Part shown: piece by piece, positions 47,925-58,666 of the stretch
Position numbering within the stretch: the stretch's first letter is position 1
How the letters are laid out: each line of letters opens with the position of its first letter
Source: Brassica napus
Taxonomy: Eukaryota > Streptophyta > Magnoliopsida > Brassicales > Brassicaceae
Direction: 5' to 3'
Length of the DNA stretch: 64,000 nucleotides
Assembly: GCF_020379485.1 (NCBI RefSeq)
Contig: NC_063439.1
Location: forward strand, 22,754,098 to 22,818,097
Translations under genes and position numbers: made by a program
The notes under the pieces: model-generated
What the model was told of the DNA's origin: nothing
Databases searched by the model: none
What the model saw: the letters and a program-made list of their open reading frames with translations, nothing else

Positions 47925-47933
47925 CAAATTTCT

Positions 47934-49279
47934 TTTGGTATGATTTTTTCCTAGCTTGACAAAGGAAACAAAAAATAGTTTCATTTCTCAAAGGAGTATA
48001 TATATGTGTGTCTGTTGGACTTGCTTACAGAAACATGAATATGAATTTGGATTGCAATTTGTAGCCCAAACCAGATGCCAACAAATGAATATGATTTTTT
48101 ATTTTATTTTTGAACACCCAACGGAAGCTTTCGGATTATCTAAGACCAAACCAGATGCCAACAAATAGAGTTACCAACAGCTAGTGGAACTTTTATTTTC
48201 ATAATTATCTCATACACGTCATGCCATTGTTTTATGCACTTAGTGTGGTAAGCCAGTCCATTCAACGATCTAGTGGGAGATTTTATGAATGCAAGTATGC
48301 AACAACTAATACATACTACTTTTTTACTATTAAGTTTTGTCTGGAGTAGAGTTTGTTGTGTACAACCAATCGTGACGTGAGTAGAGTAAAATAAGGGTTA
48401 TGATTAGGTATGGATGTAGATCAAGAAAACCAAAAAAAGTTATCGAGACAAAAGTTCCTTGGAATGATAAGGAGTCTGTGAGTGTGCTTTACGCTATGAA
48501 CTTATATTACTCACTGAGATTGGAAAATTAGGTTGATCCACGTGCTATTTGTTATCAGTCACACCACAGTCCAGCACACAGCTTTGCCTTAGATAGTTTC
48601 AGGAAACTTTTTGTCCTAAAAGTTCATTTGAGTTATCTGAATCATTCAGAATCCATTTAACATCAATGTAATCATTAGTAGATAAAGAATTTCTAAACAT
48701 ATATAGAATATGAATGGTAGCCCTAGTGGTGGTGGGTTAGTAAAACTTTCTCAATTGCTTGATCGCTAATGCTCTTTATATGTCACACACTACGTCTTAT
48801 CATACTTTATACGTAGGATTCCTAGCATAATCTTTCCAGATAATAGTTTATTCATCCCATCAGAAGTTGAATCTCATTATAAGATCGTAATATCCAAATC
48901 ACATTACATTTTATTTCCATAACAGAACAGTGTACAGAATGTCCAATCTTCATATTTCTAGCCGCCCTCAATCAATATGCAGAAGTTTGGGGGTTTATAA
49001 TAACTTTCTATTATTGAAAAGCTTTGAAAGTTTTGGACTTGTTTACAATATTCAGGTATTATAATATCAAGATTCTTTGGGATGGTTCTGTTCTTATCTT
49101 CTCTCTACCACTTTCCTCCTCTGAATATTTAAAAGACAGAAAATAGATTTATTCTGAGCTCTCATCGTTTGACCTTAAAGCCCCTCCATTGCATGTTTCC
49201 CACATTCTTTTCCGGGAAAACTCAAAGGAGAAAACCCCTTTGATTTCTCCGATTTGATTATCAATTTTGGATTAAGAGG
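47934..49279. other. Intergenic region and TOPP8 upstream sequence
   Basis: A 20-bp phrase (ACCAGATGCCAACAAAT) occurs twice (about 48070 and 48151). No gene seen. The last 150 bp contain the pyrimidine-rich leader of TOPP8. Confidence 0.4.
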
Positions 49280-51134
49280 ATGATGACGAGCATGGAAGGG
49301 ATGGTGGAGAAAGGGGTGTTGGATGATATCATCAGGAGATTGTTGGAAGGTAGAGGAGGCAAACAGGTTCAGCTATCGGAGAGCGAGATTCGTCAACTCT
49401 GCTTCAACGCACGTCAAATCTTCCTCTCTCAACCCAATCTCCTCGAGCTCCATGCCCCTATTCGCATCTGCGGTAATCTCATCATCCAAATTAGTAAACT
49501 TTAGGGGTTTCTTTGTGAAATTGAGCATCTGGGTATTGTAATTCTCTCTCTCCCATCATCGATTCATGATGAAATTGCGTAGTTAGGGGGTGAAAGTAGC
49601 AAACTTTAGGGTTTCTCCTTGAACTTGAGCATCTGGGTATTGTAATCTCTATCTGTTATCACATATTCATGATGAAATTGCATAGTTGGGGGCTGAAAGT
49701 AGCAAACTTTGGGGTTTCTATGTGAATTTGAGCATCTGGGTATTGTAATCTATATCTCTAATCATTCATTAATGATGAAATTTGCATAGTTAGGATATAA
49801 AAGTACCAAACTTTAAGGTGTTTCTGTGAATTTGAGCAACTGGGTATTGTAATCCCTCTCTCTCTAATCATCGATTCATGATGAAATTGCATAGTTTGTG
49901 GGTGAAAGTACCAAACTTTAGGGTTTCTCTGTGTATTTGAGCATCTGGGTATTGTAATCCCTCTCTCTCTGATCATCGATTCATGATGAAATTTGCATAG
50001 TTTGTGGGTGAAAGTGCCAAACTTTAAGGTGTCTCCTTGAATTTGAGCATCTGAGTAACGTTTTCTTTGGTTTTTTGGGGGAGCTCAGGTGATATCCATG
50101 GCCAGTATCAAGATCTTCTGAGGCTATTCGAATACGGAGGCTACCCTCCTTCAGCCAACTTTCTCTTCCTCGGCGACTACGTTGACAGAGGCAAGCAAAG
50201 TCTCGAGACCATTTGTCTTCTCCTTGCTTACAAGATTCGTTACCCATCAAAGATTTATCTCTTGAGAGGCAACCACGAGGACGCTAAGATCAACAGGATA
50301 TACGGATTCTACGACGAGTGCAAACGGAGATTCAACGTGCGCCTCTGGAAGATATTTACTGATTGTTTCAACTGTTTGCCCGTAGCTGCACTCATCGACG
50401 ACAAGATCTTGTGTATGCATGGTGGCTTGTCACCGGAGCTGGACAATTTGAATCAGATTCGAGAGATTCAGAGGCCTACGGAGATTCCAGACAGTGGTCT
50501 TCTTTGTGATTTGCTTTGGTCTGATCCTGATCAGAAGATTGAAGGGTGGGCTGATAGTGATCGAGGCATTTCTTGCACTTTTGGAGCTGATAAAGTCGCT
50601 GAGTTCTTGGATAAGAATGATCTTGACCTCATTTGCCGTGGCCATCAGGTAAAACAGAACAGAACAATAACCTCAGTAAACTGATCTGATATTAGCTTTT
50701 GGTTTACCATATTGACACGTGTGTGATGGTTTTTGTGTTGCAGGTAGTGGAAGATGGTTACGAGTTCTTCGCAAAAAGGAGATTAGTGACGATATTCTCA
50801 GCTCCGAACTATGGTGGAGAGTTTGACAACGCTGGTGCATTACTGAGTGTGGACGAGTCTCTTGTTTGCTCTTTCGAGATTATGAAACCAGCCACAGCTT
50901 CTAGCAGCGGACATCCTCTCAAGAAGGTTTGTTTCTTCAGCTGAGATTTTGAAATTTGCGGAAAAAATAGGTTTCAGTGTGAGATCTTAGCATGAACTTC
51001 ATGTCCACAATCATAATAAGCAGTAGGAGAATCATTGTGATTTTGTTAGGACATGAAAAGTTTTGTTTTTTTGTCACTAGATTACAACTAATATATTTTG
51101 TCTTTATCAGGTGCCGAAAATGGGGAAGTCTTAG
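49280..51134 (+). CDS. TOPP8: Type-one protein phosphatase catalytic subunit (TOPP8-like)
   Basis: Four exons: 49280-49472, 50089-50648, 50744-50926 and 51111-51134. The product is 319 aa, within the PP1 catalytic range. It dephosphorylates Ser/Thr in the nucleus and cytosol with regulatory subunits. Metal and phosphate ligands are present: GDIHGQ (Asp66, His68), GDYVDRG (Asp94), RGNHE (Asn126, His127), MHGGLSPE and CRGHQ, then [13 protein letters not shown]. Residue 275 in the last motif is Gly where animal PP1 has the Cys that microcystins bind. The C-terminal VPKMGKS fits my memory of At5g27840. If intron 3 is retained, translation ends KKVCFFS at 50944, a possible alternative C terminus. 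Intron 1 is almost wholly tandem repeat. Confidence 0.95.
49473..50088 (+). repeat. 104-bp tandem repeats filling TOPP8 intron 1
   Basis: GAGCATCTGGGTATTGTAAT or a close variant starts at 49523, 49627, 49730, 49834, 49939 and (partial) 50045, giving periods of 103-106 bp. Each unit also contains ATTCATGATGAAATT, AAGTACCAAACTTTAGGG and TTTCT. Even the intron's first bases (GTAATCTC) match the unit, so each unit carries a copy of the 5' splice-site-like sequence. Confidence 0.92.
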
Positions 51135-51585
51135 ATCTTCTCTCTCAAGATAACGATTCCATAGCTCAAGCAAGGCTCCAGATACGGACTTCCACTATGG
51201 TTTGAATGCAGTGAAGAACCCCAAAGGGTCCTTAAATCATCACCAAACAACTTCTGTATAAAAAAAAAGAGTGAAAGCAAAAAACACACTTCGTTTTCTG
51301 TCTTCTGCCTCTGGAGATTTGTCTTTTAGTTTTAAGTTAGAGTGTATCTCGTAGATTTTTAGTTCTTGCTTGTTACTTTTTCTTGTTCTACAAACCCTTT
51401 TGCATATCATCAATGTACAACGTTTTCTTCCGTTTCAAGCTCTCTAGTGTTCTTACCAGAATAACAATATAGTAACAGTAAAACATAGTACTTTCTCGCA
51501 TTTGGCAACACTTTACTTGAGACAAGAAGGTTCGATAACAGTTAATTCATGGCTTTACTCAGCGTTGTTTAATGGTGAAAAGAAA
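51135..51585. other. Convergent 3' ends of TOPP8 and the folate-receptor-like gene
   Basis: Contains the TOPP8 3' UTR (A-rich run at 51260-51270, then T-rich) and the 3' UTR of the minus-strand neighbour. No separate gene seen. Confidence 0.45.
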
Positions 51586-52952
51586 TCAACTTTGAACTGC
51601 TCTTCTATCTATAGCTGCACTGTATGAATTCCCCTTCGTCTTCCCTCCCAACCGTCTTGCAGCTCTCTGGATTGCAACTAGCCTCTGCTTCCGATTACGG
51701 TTATTCCATTGCCTGTAACCCCTAAAAGCAAGCGTTAGTACAATGAGGGTGTTACTCAGAGGCTTACTTTAGAGCGAGAAGGGAGAGAAACCTGATCAAG
51801 AACATTCCTGCTACAAGAAACGACACTCCCAAAGAAACCTTCTGAATCGTTGTCATTACGCGAACCCATTGCAAAAGATCTTTAAAACATGATAAAGTCT
51901 CAGTCTTCAAAGGTGTCTTCTTCTTTTTCGGCTTTCTCCGCCATGATGACTCCACCACCGGTTCTAGACTTGCTTTGCTTCCATAACACGGTTCTTTTCT
52001 AGAATCATCATTTCTTTGAACAGAGAAACCAGCAGCTTCGCAGAACGATGTGCCGTTAGACTCCCAACTTGAGGTTTTAACGCAGATGATGTCGTTTACT
52101 CCACATGGACCAATCATCTAATCACATACAAAACCAATAAGATCCCACAATACCATTTGATCACTTTCCTAGGACGTTCTTACCTGTGTAAGTGCATTAC
52201 TGGCGAAGTATGCGTCTTTACAAGCTTCAAAGACTTTGTTACAGAACGAAGCGCAAATGCGAGGAGGGCCTGGTTGAACTCCAACGTTGGGGTTACAGAT
52301 TGAACACTCCAATAACTCGAACAGATGCTGGCACTCTTGACTAGCTTCTCCAAAAGTAGCCAAGTTTCTGACAGCTACGAAAGCTGGGTTTGTCTGAGCA
52401 GGAGAGCAACAGGTTCTTTTACGGAACACCTGGCATAGAGTTAGATCCTTTGATCCTTTACCAACAGGTTTAGGAGGCTTTCCTTCAGATTCATAGGGGG
52501 GAAACCTCCCTCCTTTAGAAACGCATACCCCTTTCGAATCCTGTTTCATTGCACCTGAAAAAACAGAGCGTTACACTAAAAAAATTGAACAACTTTGATA
52601 AGTTTTCTTTATTGCAAAGAGTTTAATTTCTTTTCATGAATAAATGAAGCTAGCAAAACACAGAACACACATGACAAAACACAGAACTCGGTTCCTAATC
52701 AGTTTGGTTTGCGTCAAACGAGTCAAGATGATCCAAACGACAAAAAACGAAAAAGGTTGAGACTTTGGGTGATAGAATCTGAAATCTACGATACCCATTT
52801 TCTGAAATCTAACAAACAGATCAAATGGGAATGTGAAGAAGAAGAAGAACCCTAAGCTTCTGGTACTAACCTGATGAGAAGGAGATCAATAGATGAAGAA
52901 ACAGGATCGGGTTCCGAATCAGAAACACCTTCTTCGTTAAACATCTTCCCAT
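51586..52952 (-). CDS. Folate-receptor-like, Cys-rich type I membrane protein
   Basis: Four exons on the minus strand: 52871-52952, 52184-52554, 51792-52117 and 51586-51712, all in frame across GT..AG junctions, 301 aa. The start gives MGRCLTKKVF then LIRNPILFLHLLISFSS, a signal peptide ending near residue 28. The mature part has many Cys (LTLCQVFRKRTCC, CQHLFELLECSICNPN, PRICASFCNKVFEACKDAY), a spacing that resembles folate receptor-type domains. A Lys/Arg stretch (WRRKPKKKKTPLK) comes before a C-terminal membrane helix (VSLGVSFLVAGMFLI). A short basic tail follows. Topology suggests a lumenal or extracellular Cys-rich domain. By order it corresponds to At5g27830; ligand binding is not established. 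Confidence 0.88.
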
Positions 52953-53545
52953 CTTTCTCAATTGATCTAAAAGCTCGTAGGAAATGGTAAAACACGACCG
53001 AAGACAAGAGTTACTCGTGACTAAAGTTCAACAAGTGATGACAATTACGGGTGGACCCGAATACCCGATTGTAAAGACACCGTCTAATTTGGTTTTAGAA
53101 TAAACGAATTTTCAACTTTATTGATTCAGCCTCTCTCTCTGACAATATATGTCAAAATTTTCAGAAATGAAATTGATATATACCGCGGTTTGAGCGGTGC
53201 GGAACAAATGGTTTAACTGCGGTGCGGTTTTAACAGTTATAAAAACGTATAGATATATGGTATATATAGAAATTTTTGTTACTGTTAACTGCGGTACAGA
53301 GCGGTTCGTAACATTCGAGCCATAGTCTTACTAGGACTATTTCAATAGTCAAAGCTTATAACATTAGTTCTCTTTAGAACAAGTTTCTTCATAACCCTGA
53401 AGCTGAAGAACAAACATGAACATAAGCACAAAACCACCAATCTGATCTCAATCTGTCTGATAAGCTACAAAAAAAAAACAACAATGTTCGAAACGAATAA
53501 CACGAGATTGATTTTGGTTTCATGGATTGTTTGTTGAAATAATAC
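52953..53545. other. Intergenic between the folate-receptor-like and L18p genes
   Basis: Contains the upstream region of the first and the 3' UTR of the second. A GCGGT-rich motif (about 53184-53310: GCGGTTTGAGCGGTGCGG, then GCGGTACAGAGCGG) is a low-complexity repeat seen widely in such genomes. No gene seen. Confidence 0.4.
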
Positions 53546-53890
53546 TCAAAGTAACTTAACGCCAGCTTCCCTGACGGAATCGATCACAGCCTTGACTTTA
53601 CCATGATACCTCTGCTCTTTCTTCATGTGGATAGCAACAGCTGGGATATCTTTCATCAGGAGCCTTTCCCCGAGGATCTTACCAATCATTGAAGCAGCAG
53701 CCACGTCGCGCGTGACACCCATCGTTTCCCTCAGTGCTTTCTCCTGTGAGCTAGCTGCGCAAGCCACTGTGGCTGTCGGTGAGTGGATGACTTGGGCGTG
53801 AACGAACTTGTTCGTGAAGTGCATCTTCAGGACGTAAGGTTTGAGGTAGTCGAAGAGGCGTGGTGGTCTAACTGCCGGTGGAATCACCAT
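53546..53890 (-). CDS. Ribosomal protein L18p/L5e (uL18) family, organellar type
   Basis: The coding exon is single, 114 aa. It carries the L18p fold signature: FTNKFVHAQVIHSPTA, VACAASSQEKALRE, AASMIGKILGERLLMKDIPA and a C-terminal RYHGKVKAVIDSVREAGVKL, which fits the 5S rRNA-binding core of bacterial L18. It has no long transit peptide, so import into mitochondria is likely but unproven. The 5' UTR is split: a non-coding exon ends at 54541 and intron 53916-54540 (GT..AG) precedes the exon carrying the ATG. By order and sequence it corresponds to At5g27820. Confidence 0.9.
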   Translation of the reverse strand: MVIPPAVRPPRLFDYLKPYVLKMHFTNKFVHAQVIHSPTATVACAASSQEKALRETMGVTRDVAAASMIGKILGERLLMKDIPAVAIHMKKEQRYHGKVKAVIDSVREAGVKLL

Positions 53891-53915
53891 CTTTCTCTCT
53901 CACTCTATAAAAGTT

Positions 53916-54560
53916 CTGCAAGGAGAAACAAAGTGTTAACATTTACAAGAGAGAGAATCTAATAACACATTTAGAGAGATTAAGTAAAAAGCAGGAAAAA
54001 AAACTATAGCTTTCACTAATGATCAACACAGCCTATGATCAAGATACACAACTGTAACACGTAGATGATGCAAGTACTTATACAATCTCCACGTATAGCT
54101 CAGATCAGACAAAGACTATGTGTGTTGTGACCCTCTTGTGTTTAAATAATTAGACTGCTTGTTGAACCAAAACCAAACATAAAAGAATCAAGATCCTACG
54201 TTTTTGTTCTCAATCGATAAACAAAACAACCAGCATTTGACTTCCTTTCAGACATTTAATCGAACAGTTGGTGGGTTATAATTTTTTGAGTCAAACCATG
54301 ATCATTAACACCAATCCAAACACTCATGCTGACGGTATTAATCAAACTTTAAACGTTCATATATTCCTTCTAATCAAATAGATCTCCCAGCTAAACTAAA
54401 AAAAAAACAACGAAACTAAAATCTAGTAAGAAATGTGTTTCAGATTCTCAAGGTTGAAGCTCGATAGCCTAGTCAATCTACCGTAAGAACCGCTAAGAAG
54501 GCTTCCAACGTTCTAGAAAATCAACGTAGATTTCGCGTACCTGGAAAATAGAAAGCGACG
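53916..54560 (-). promoter_or_regulatory. 5' UTR intron of the L18p gene
   Basis: The minus-strand donor GTACGCG at 54540 follows TTCTATTTTCCAG, and the acceptor TTGCAG lies before 53915, 25 bp upstream of the ATG. Leader introns of this kind often raise expression of plant ribosomal and housekeeping genes. Confidence 0.6.
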
Positions 54561-54599
54561 GAGTCCGGCGAAGGAGAGTTGAGAAATGATGCCGACGAG

Positions 54600-55330
54600 G
54601 ATGACAAATGCAAAAACCTTCGGGCGAAAAGATAATTGGGTTTTAACCAAATGAAAAATAGTGAGCCCAGTATCGGCCCATTTAGATGAATTCGGGTAGC
54701 TAGCCCATCGTTTCTCTTTAATTTGAGTTGAGCTCATCTATTCCATTGATCTCAAATTTTCTTTTTTTTTTTTACTATTTTCCAATAAACTCTTGTCATA
54801 AATATAATACATTTCAAATTTAATCTTTTTTTTTTTGCTAAATTTCAAATTTAATCTTCCAATTAATAATTCGAATATGATGTCTTATGCCGATGACATG
54901 TCTCTATTCTCTACTAAGCTAAACCAACAACATACCAAACAAACCAGGCTTCATCGTGGTTCATTTGTCTGATTGTTAGTCGCAGAATCAAATTTGTTAA
55001 GCTGCCTCATTGTTGTTTTTCTTTTTTTTTTTTACTTTTCACTTGTCTGATTTTTTCTTACAAATATTTCGTTATAAAATTGTACCCTACACTCCAGTGT
55101 GCTTTTTTCTGTCGCCACAAGTACATGACAATAATATTACTTGCGTAATTTAACTGTGGCTGACTTTATCTGATTTTCTCATTTATTAAACTGTTACTGA
55201 GGAAAGAGACAGAAGTGAGAGTGAAATAGAGAAAGTCCCCCGCTTTATAAGGGAGATTTGCCTCAGCATCAACCTTTTTCTTCTTTTTACCCTGCACACT
55301 TTTACACGCTTTCATACATTTTAATAACCA
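54600..55330. other. Upstream region of the L18p gene, AT-rich
   Basis: Minus-strand GGCCCA/TGGGC motifs (about 54664-54709), typical of ribosomal-protein promoters, lie close to the L18p leader. The rest is T-rich with no gene seen. Confidence 0.4.
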
Positions 55331-57013
55331 CTAGGATAAGATCCGCGCCTTGCGCGAGATTAAGTTATTATTTTTATTATATTTTGGAAAATGAAACAAT
55401 AGTTTGGCTTCATTTGGATTAATCCGGATATCGGATTGGTTTCGGTTCGGTTCGGTTTTTTTCGGTATTTGGTTAGTAAAATATAACTACTATTCTAAAT
55501 CCATATTTACTTTGACTTTAGTTTTTCACATACTTTTGAAAGATTTCAACTGGACGACTAAATTGATCAGCCAATCTTGTTGCTTTAAATCATTAGTGTT
55601 TATATATATATATATATTATTTAGTTTGAATATTCATTAAATAAAAATTCATATGCGTTATATTTTATGATCATTTGTAACTTATTATAACAAAAAAATA
55701 ATCTATTGATCACAAAATTTTCAGAGTGGGAATATTCAAATTTCTAATAATATATAGACGTTTTGAAAAATTCAAATATAACATATAAGAAAAAATATAA
55801 AAGTTTTTATTATATATTTAATGTGATTTTTTAATATCTTTCAATAATATAAAATTAAAAAAAAAGAACTAAGATACCAAAATTGTTATCAAATATTTAT
55901 TATTCATAATAATTAATTTTCATATATACGTTAATCATATTAGGTAATTTCGTAGCTTCTAATTAAGGAAAGTGCAAAAAAAATTTTGGTAGATTATTTA
56001 TCAATTCGATAGTTAGTTTAATAAAAAATATAATGTAAGTCAAGATGGACCAACCTATTTTTCTAAGAATAGTATATTTTATATAGTCATTTATTAAATG
56101 AGAATTTATAATCATACAGTTCTATGATCATTCATATCATTTTATAACTGAATATTTAAATCATCGATAACAAAATTTTCAATGTGAAATCTTTAATAAG
56201 TTTATAATTTATAAATGTTTTTGAAAATTCATTGAAAGTTTTAATATTAAAATATTTATGTAATCTTATGGTATATATTATAATCTATATATATATAAAT
56301 ATATATGTTTTATTATTAAATGATATTTTTTACTCATATGGTTTTAAAATAATGTGTATCTTCTTATAATATTAAATAAAAATTCATCTTAATACAATTT
56401 TATGATCATTTGTAACTTATTATGACAAAAAAATAATCTATTGATCACAAAATTTTCAGAGTGGGGATCTTCAAATTTCTAATAATTTATAGACGTTTTG
56501 AAAAATTCAAAATATAACATATAAAAAAAATTATAAATGTTTTTATTATATATTTAATGTGATTTTTAAATATATTTTAATAATATAAAATTAAAAAAAG
56601 AACTAAGATACAAAAATTGTTATCAAATATTTATTATTCATTATAATTAATTTTCACATATACGTTAATCATATTAGGTAATTTCGTAGCTTTTATTTAA
56701 GGAAAGTGCAAAACATTTTTTGGTACGTTATTTATCAATTCGATAGTTAGTTTAATAAAAGTGTAATATAAGTTAAGATGGACCAACCTATTTTTCTAGG
56801 AATAGTATATTTTATATAATTATTTATTAAATAAGAATTTATAATCATACGGTTCTATGATCGTTCATATCGTTTTATAACAAAATATTTAAATCATCGA
56901 TAACAAAATTTTCAATCTGAAATTTTTCATAAGTTTATAATTTATAAATGTTCTTGAAAATTCATTGAAAGTTTTAATATTAAAATATTTATGTAATCTT
57001 ATGGTATATAGTG

Positions 57014-57061
<48 letters not shown>

Positions 57062-57629
57062 TTATTTATTTTATTATTAAATGATATTTTTTACTCATAT
57101 GGTTTTAAAATCATGTGTATCTTCTTATAATAAAAATGTTAAACCATTGATCATTAATTTTTAACATAATAATTTTAATAGTTTTAGTCATTTATTGTCG
57201 TTTTTAAAAATTCAAAATATAACATATACGAAAAAATCTAAATTTTATTTTTATAGCTAATTTGATTGTTTAATTTATTTTAATAATATAAAATTAAACA
57301 AAAAATGATAGAGGAGATATACATTGTTATCAAATCTTTATTATTAAACTCATTAATTGTCATATATATATTAGTCATTTATGGTAATTCCGTAGGTTTT
57401 CTTTAAGGAAAGAAAATATCATATCATATCATTATATCATATAGTTTGACCAACTTATGTATCTAACAACATATAAAAATCGAATGTGGACCTACTTATT
57501 TTTCAATTGAATGTAATTGACCACCTAATTGAGTGCCACCTATGCATTGGGACCTCTTTTAATTAATACAAAATTGAGGTTACATCTTTTCAAATCTTTT
57601 CAAATGTTCCTCAATTAATATATAAGGGA
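55331..57629 (-). mobile_element. Non-autonomous Helitron, 2.3 kb, internally duplicated
   Basis: On the minus strand it starts TCCCTTATATATTAATTGAG at 57629 after A and ends with CTAG (55331-55334) before T. A GC hairpin (CGCGC AAGG CGCG) lies at about 55343-55357. About 740 bp are tandemly duplicated (about 55640-56375 and 56376-57130), shown by GATCATTTGTAACTTATTAT at 55669 and 56404. A (TA)n tract at 57018-57057 sits in the second unit. No coding capacity. Confidence 0.78.
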
Positions 57630-58239
57630 TGACTGTAAGCAAATCATTCTCTTTTTCTTTAACTATAGTTACAAGACTCTTCCGTTAACTCTTTTCCAAA
57701 TGATAAAACAGGGTTACTGAATCCCTATAATAGTACAAATCAGACTTTGTCTGTCAGAGTTAACTGCAGTCTTGAAACTTGAATATTCCGATATCCATTT
57801 TATAGAGTAGAATAGTTGTATTATAAAGCTTATAACATTATCTGTGGTTTGGGAGTATGATTAGAAAAAAATATCTTTATTTATCACGTAACATCTTGTA
57901 GTCCAACAATTTAACTTCAACTTTTACCATGCCTGATCTTGTAGGGGTCCTAGGGGAGTAACTATAAGAAGAATCTGTATCAGGGAATTGCTATAGACAT
58001 ATGTAATGTGTATAAGAAATCTAGATGCGCTGCAACTTTGCATGTGTCCATGTCAATATGTCATTGGCAACAAAAGTGACAAAATTGGAGTAACTATCAA
58101 TGGATTTTTGCTTAGACTCGTTCTTGAATATACATATATATAGATTTAATATATAGTAAATGAATGTGTGACGCAGTCCAATAAGTATGAACTCAGATCG
58201 CTTACGTAAATTATCTTCTCACCGGGGACGATTGCATAG
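57630..58239. other. Region downstream of MIR164C
   Basis: AT-rich; it may include the 3' part of the primary MIR164C transcript. No ORF of note. Confidence 0.4.
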
Positions 58240-58259
58240 TCGGAAGGGGAGATACACGT

Positions 58260-58280
58260 GTTGGAGTAGTAGAACACGTG
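58260..58280 (-). ncRNA. miR164c star strand (3p)
   Basis: The 21-nt passenger strand starts at 58280 (CACGTG) and ends with CCAAC at 58260. It matches the Arabidopsis miR164c star as I remember it. Confidence 0.85.
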
Positions 58281-58320
58281 CGAATATTTGATCAAAATGT
58301 ACTGCTCAAACTCATTTGTT

Positions 58321-58341
58321 CGCACGTGCCCTGCTTCTCCA
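58321..58341 (-). ncRNA. Mature miR164c (5p)
   Basis: The 21-nt sequence starts with T at 58341 and ends with G at 58321. The terminal G distinguishes the c isoform from miR164a/b, as I recall. Confidence 0.93.
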
Positions 58342-58416
58342 GCAAGTGATACTCACCCATTACATTTCTCTCACAAACTCCTTCCATGGCCGTACATATA
58401 ACTACTTACAATAGTT

Positions 58417-58418
<2 letters not shown>

Positions 58419-58452
<34 letters not shown>
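58419..58452. repeat. (GA)n tract in the MIR164C leader
   Basis: About 17 GA units, read as (CT)n on the transcribed strand, between the presumed start site and the hairpin. CT-rich leaders are common in plant pol II transcripts and could affect expression through length variation. Confidence 0.9.
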
Positions 58453-58458
<6 letters not shown>

Positions 58459-58514
58459 TTGTACAGAAGAAGAGAGTAAAGAATGAGGAGGCAGGAACTT
58501 CTGCTTGCTCGTTT

Positions 58515-58530
58515 ACGTGCATATATAGTG
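58515..58530 (-). promoter_or_regulatory. Putative TATA box of MIR164C
   Basis: The minus-strand CCCACTATATATGCACG contains TATATA about 170 bp upstream of the hairpin, at a proper distance for a start near 58490. The Helitron at 58667 begins about 140 bp further upstream. Confidence 0.5.
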
Positions 58531-58666
58531 GGTTTCAACTTTCAAGTGTTTGATAAAACGAGGCAAGTCTAAAAATAAGATAAATCCGAAAATTCAAAAA
58601 GTATTAAACTAAAAAAAATGGGAGCGGAATTAAAGTGATTGAGTCTTGAAGTGGGATTACTTTAAA

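Larger units (their letters stand above)
58240..58362 (-). ncRNA. MIR164C: MIR164C precursor hairpin
   Basis: On the minus strand, positions 58341-58321 read exactly as the 21-nt miR164c (TGGAGAAGC...GCACGTGCG). Positions 58280-58260 read exactly as the star strand (CACGTGTTC...TACTCCAAC), separated by a 40-nt loop. The two pair with 2-nt 3' overhangs. The lower stem continues outside (GGGTGAGTAT against ATCTCCCC), as needed for DCL1 processing. miR164 directs cleavage of NAC-domain transcripts (CUC1, CUC2, NAC1 and relatives); in Arabidopsis MIR164C (At5g27807) limits petal number. Its position beside the At5g27820 homologue supports orthology with MIR164C rather than MIR164A or B. Precursor ends are approximate. 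Confidence 0.95.
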
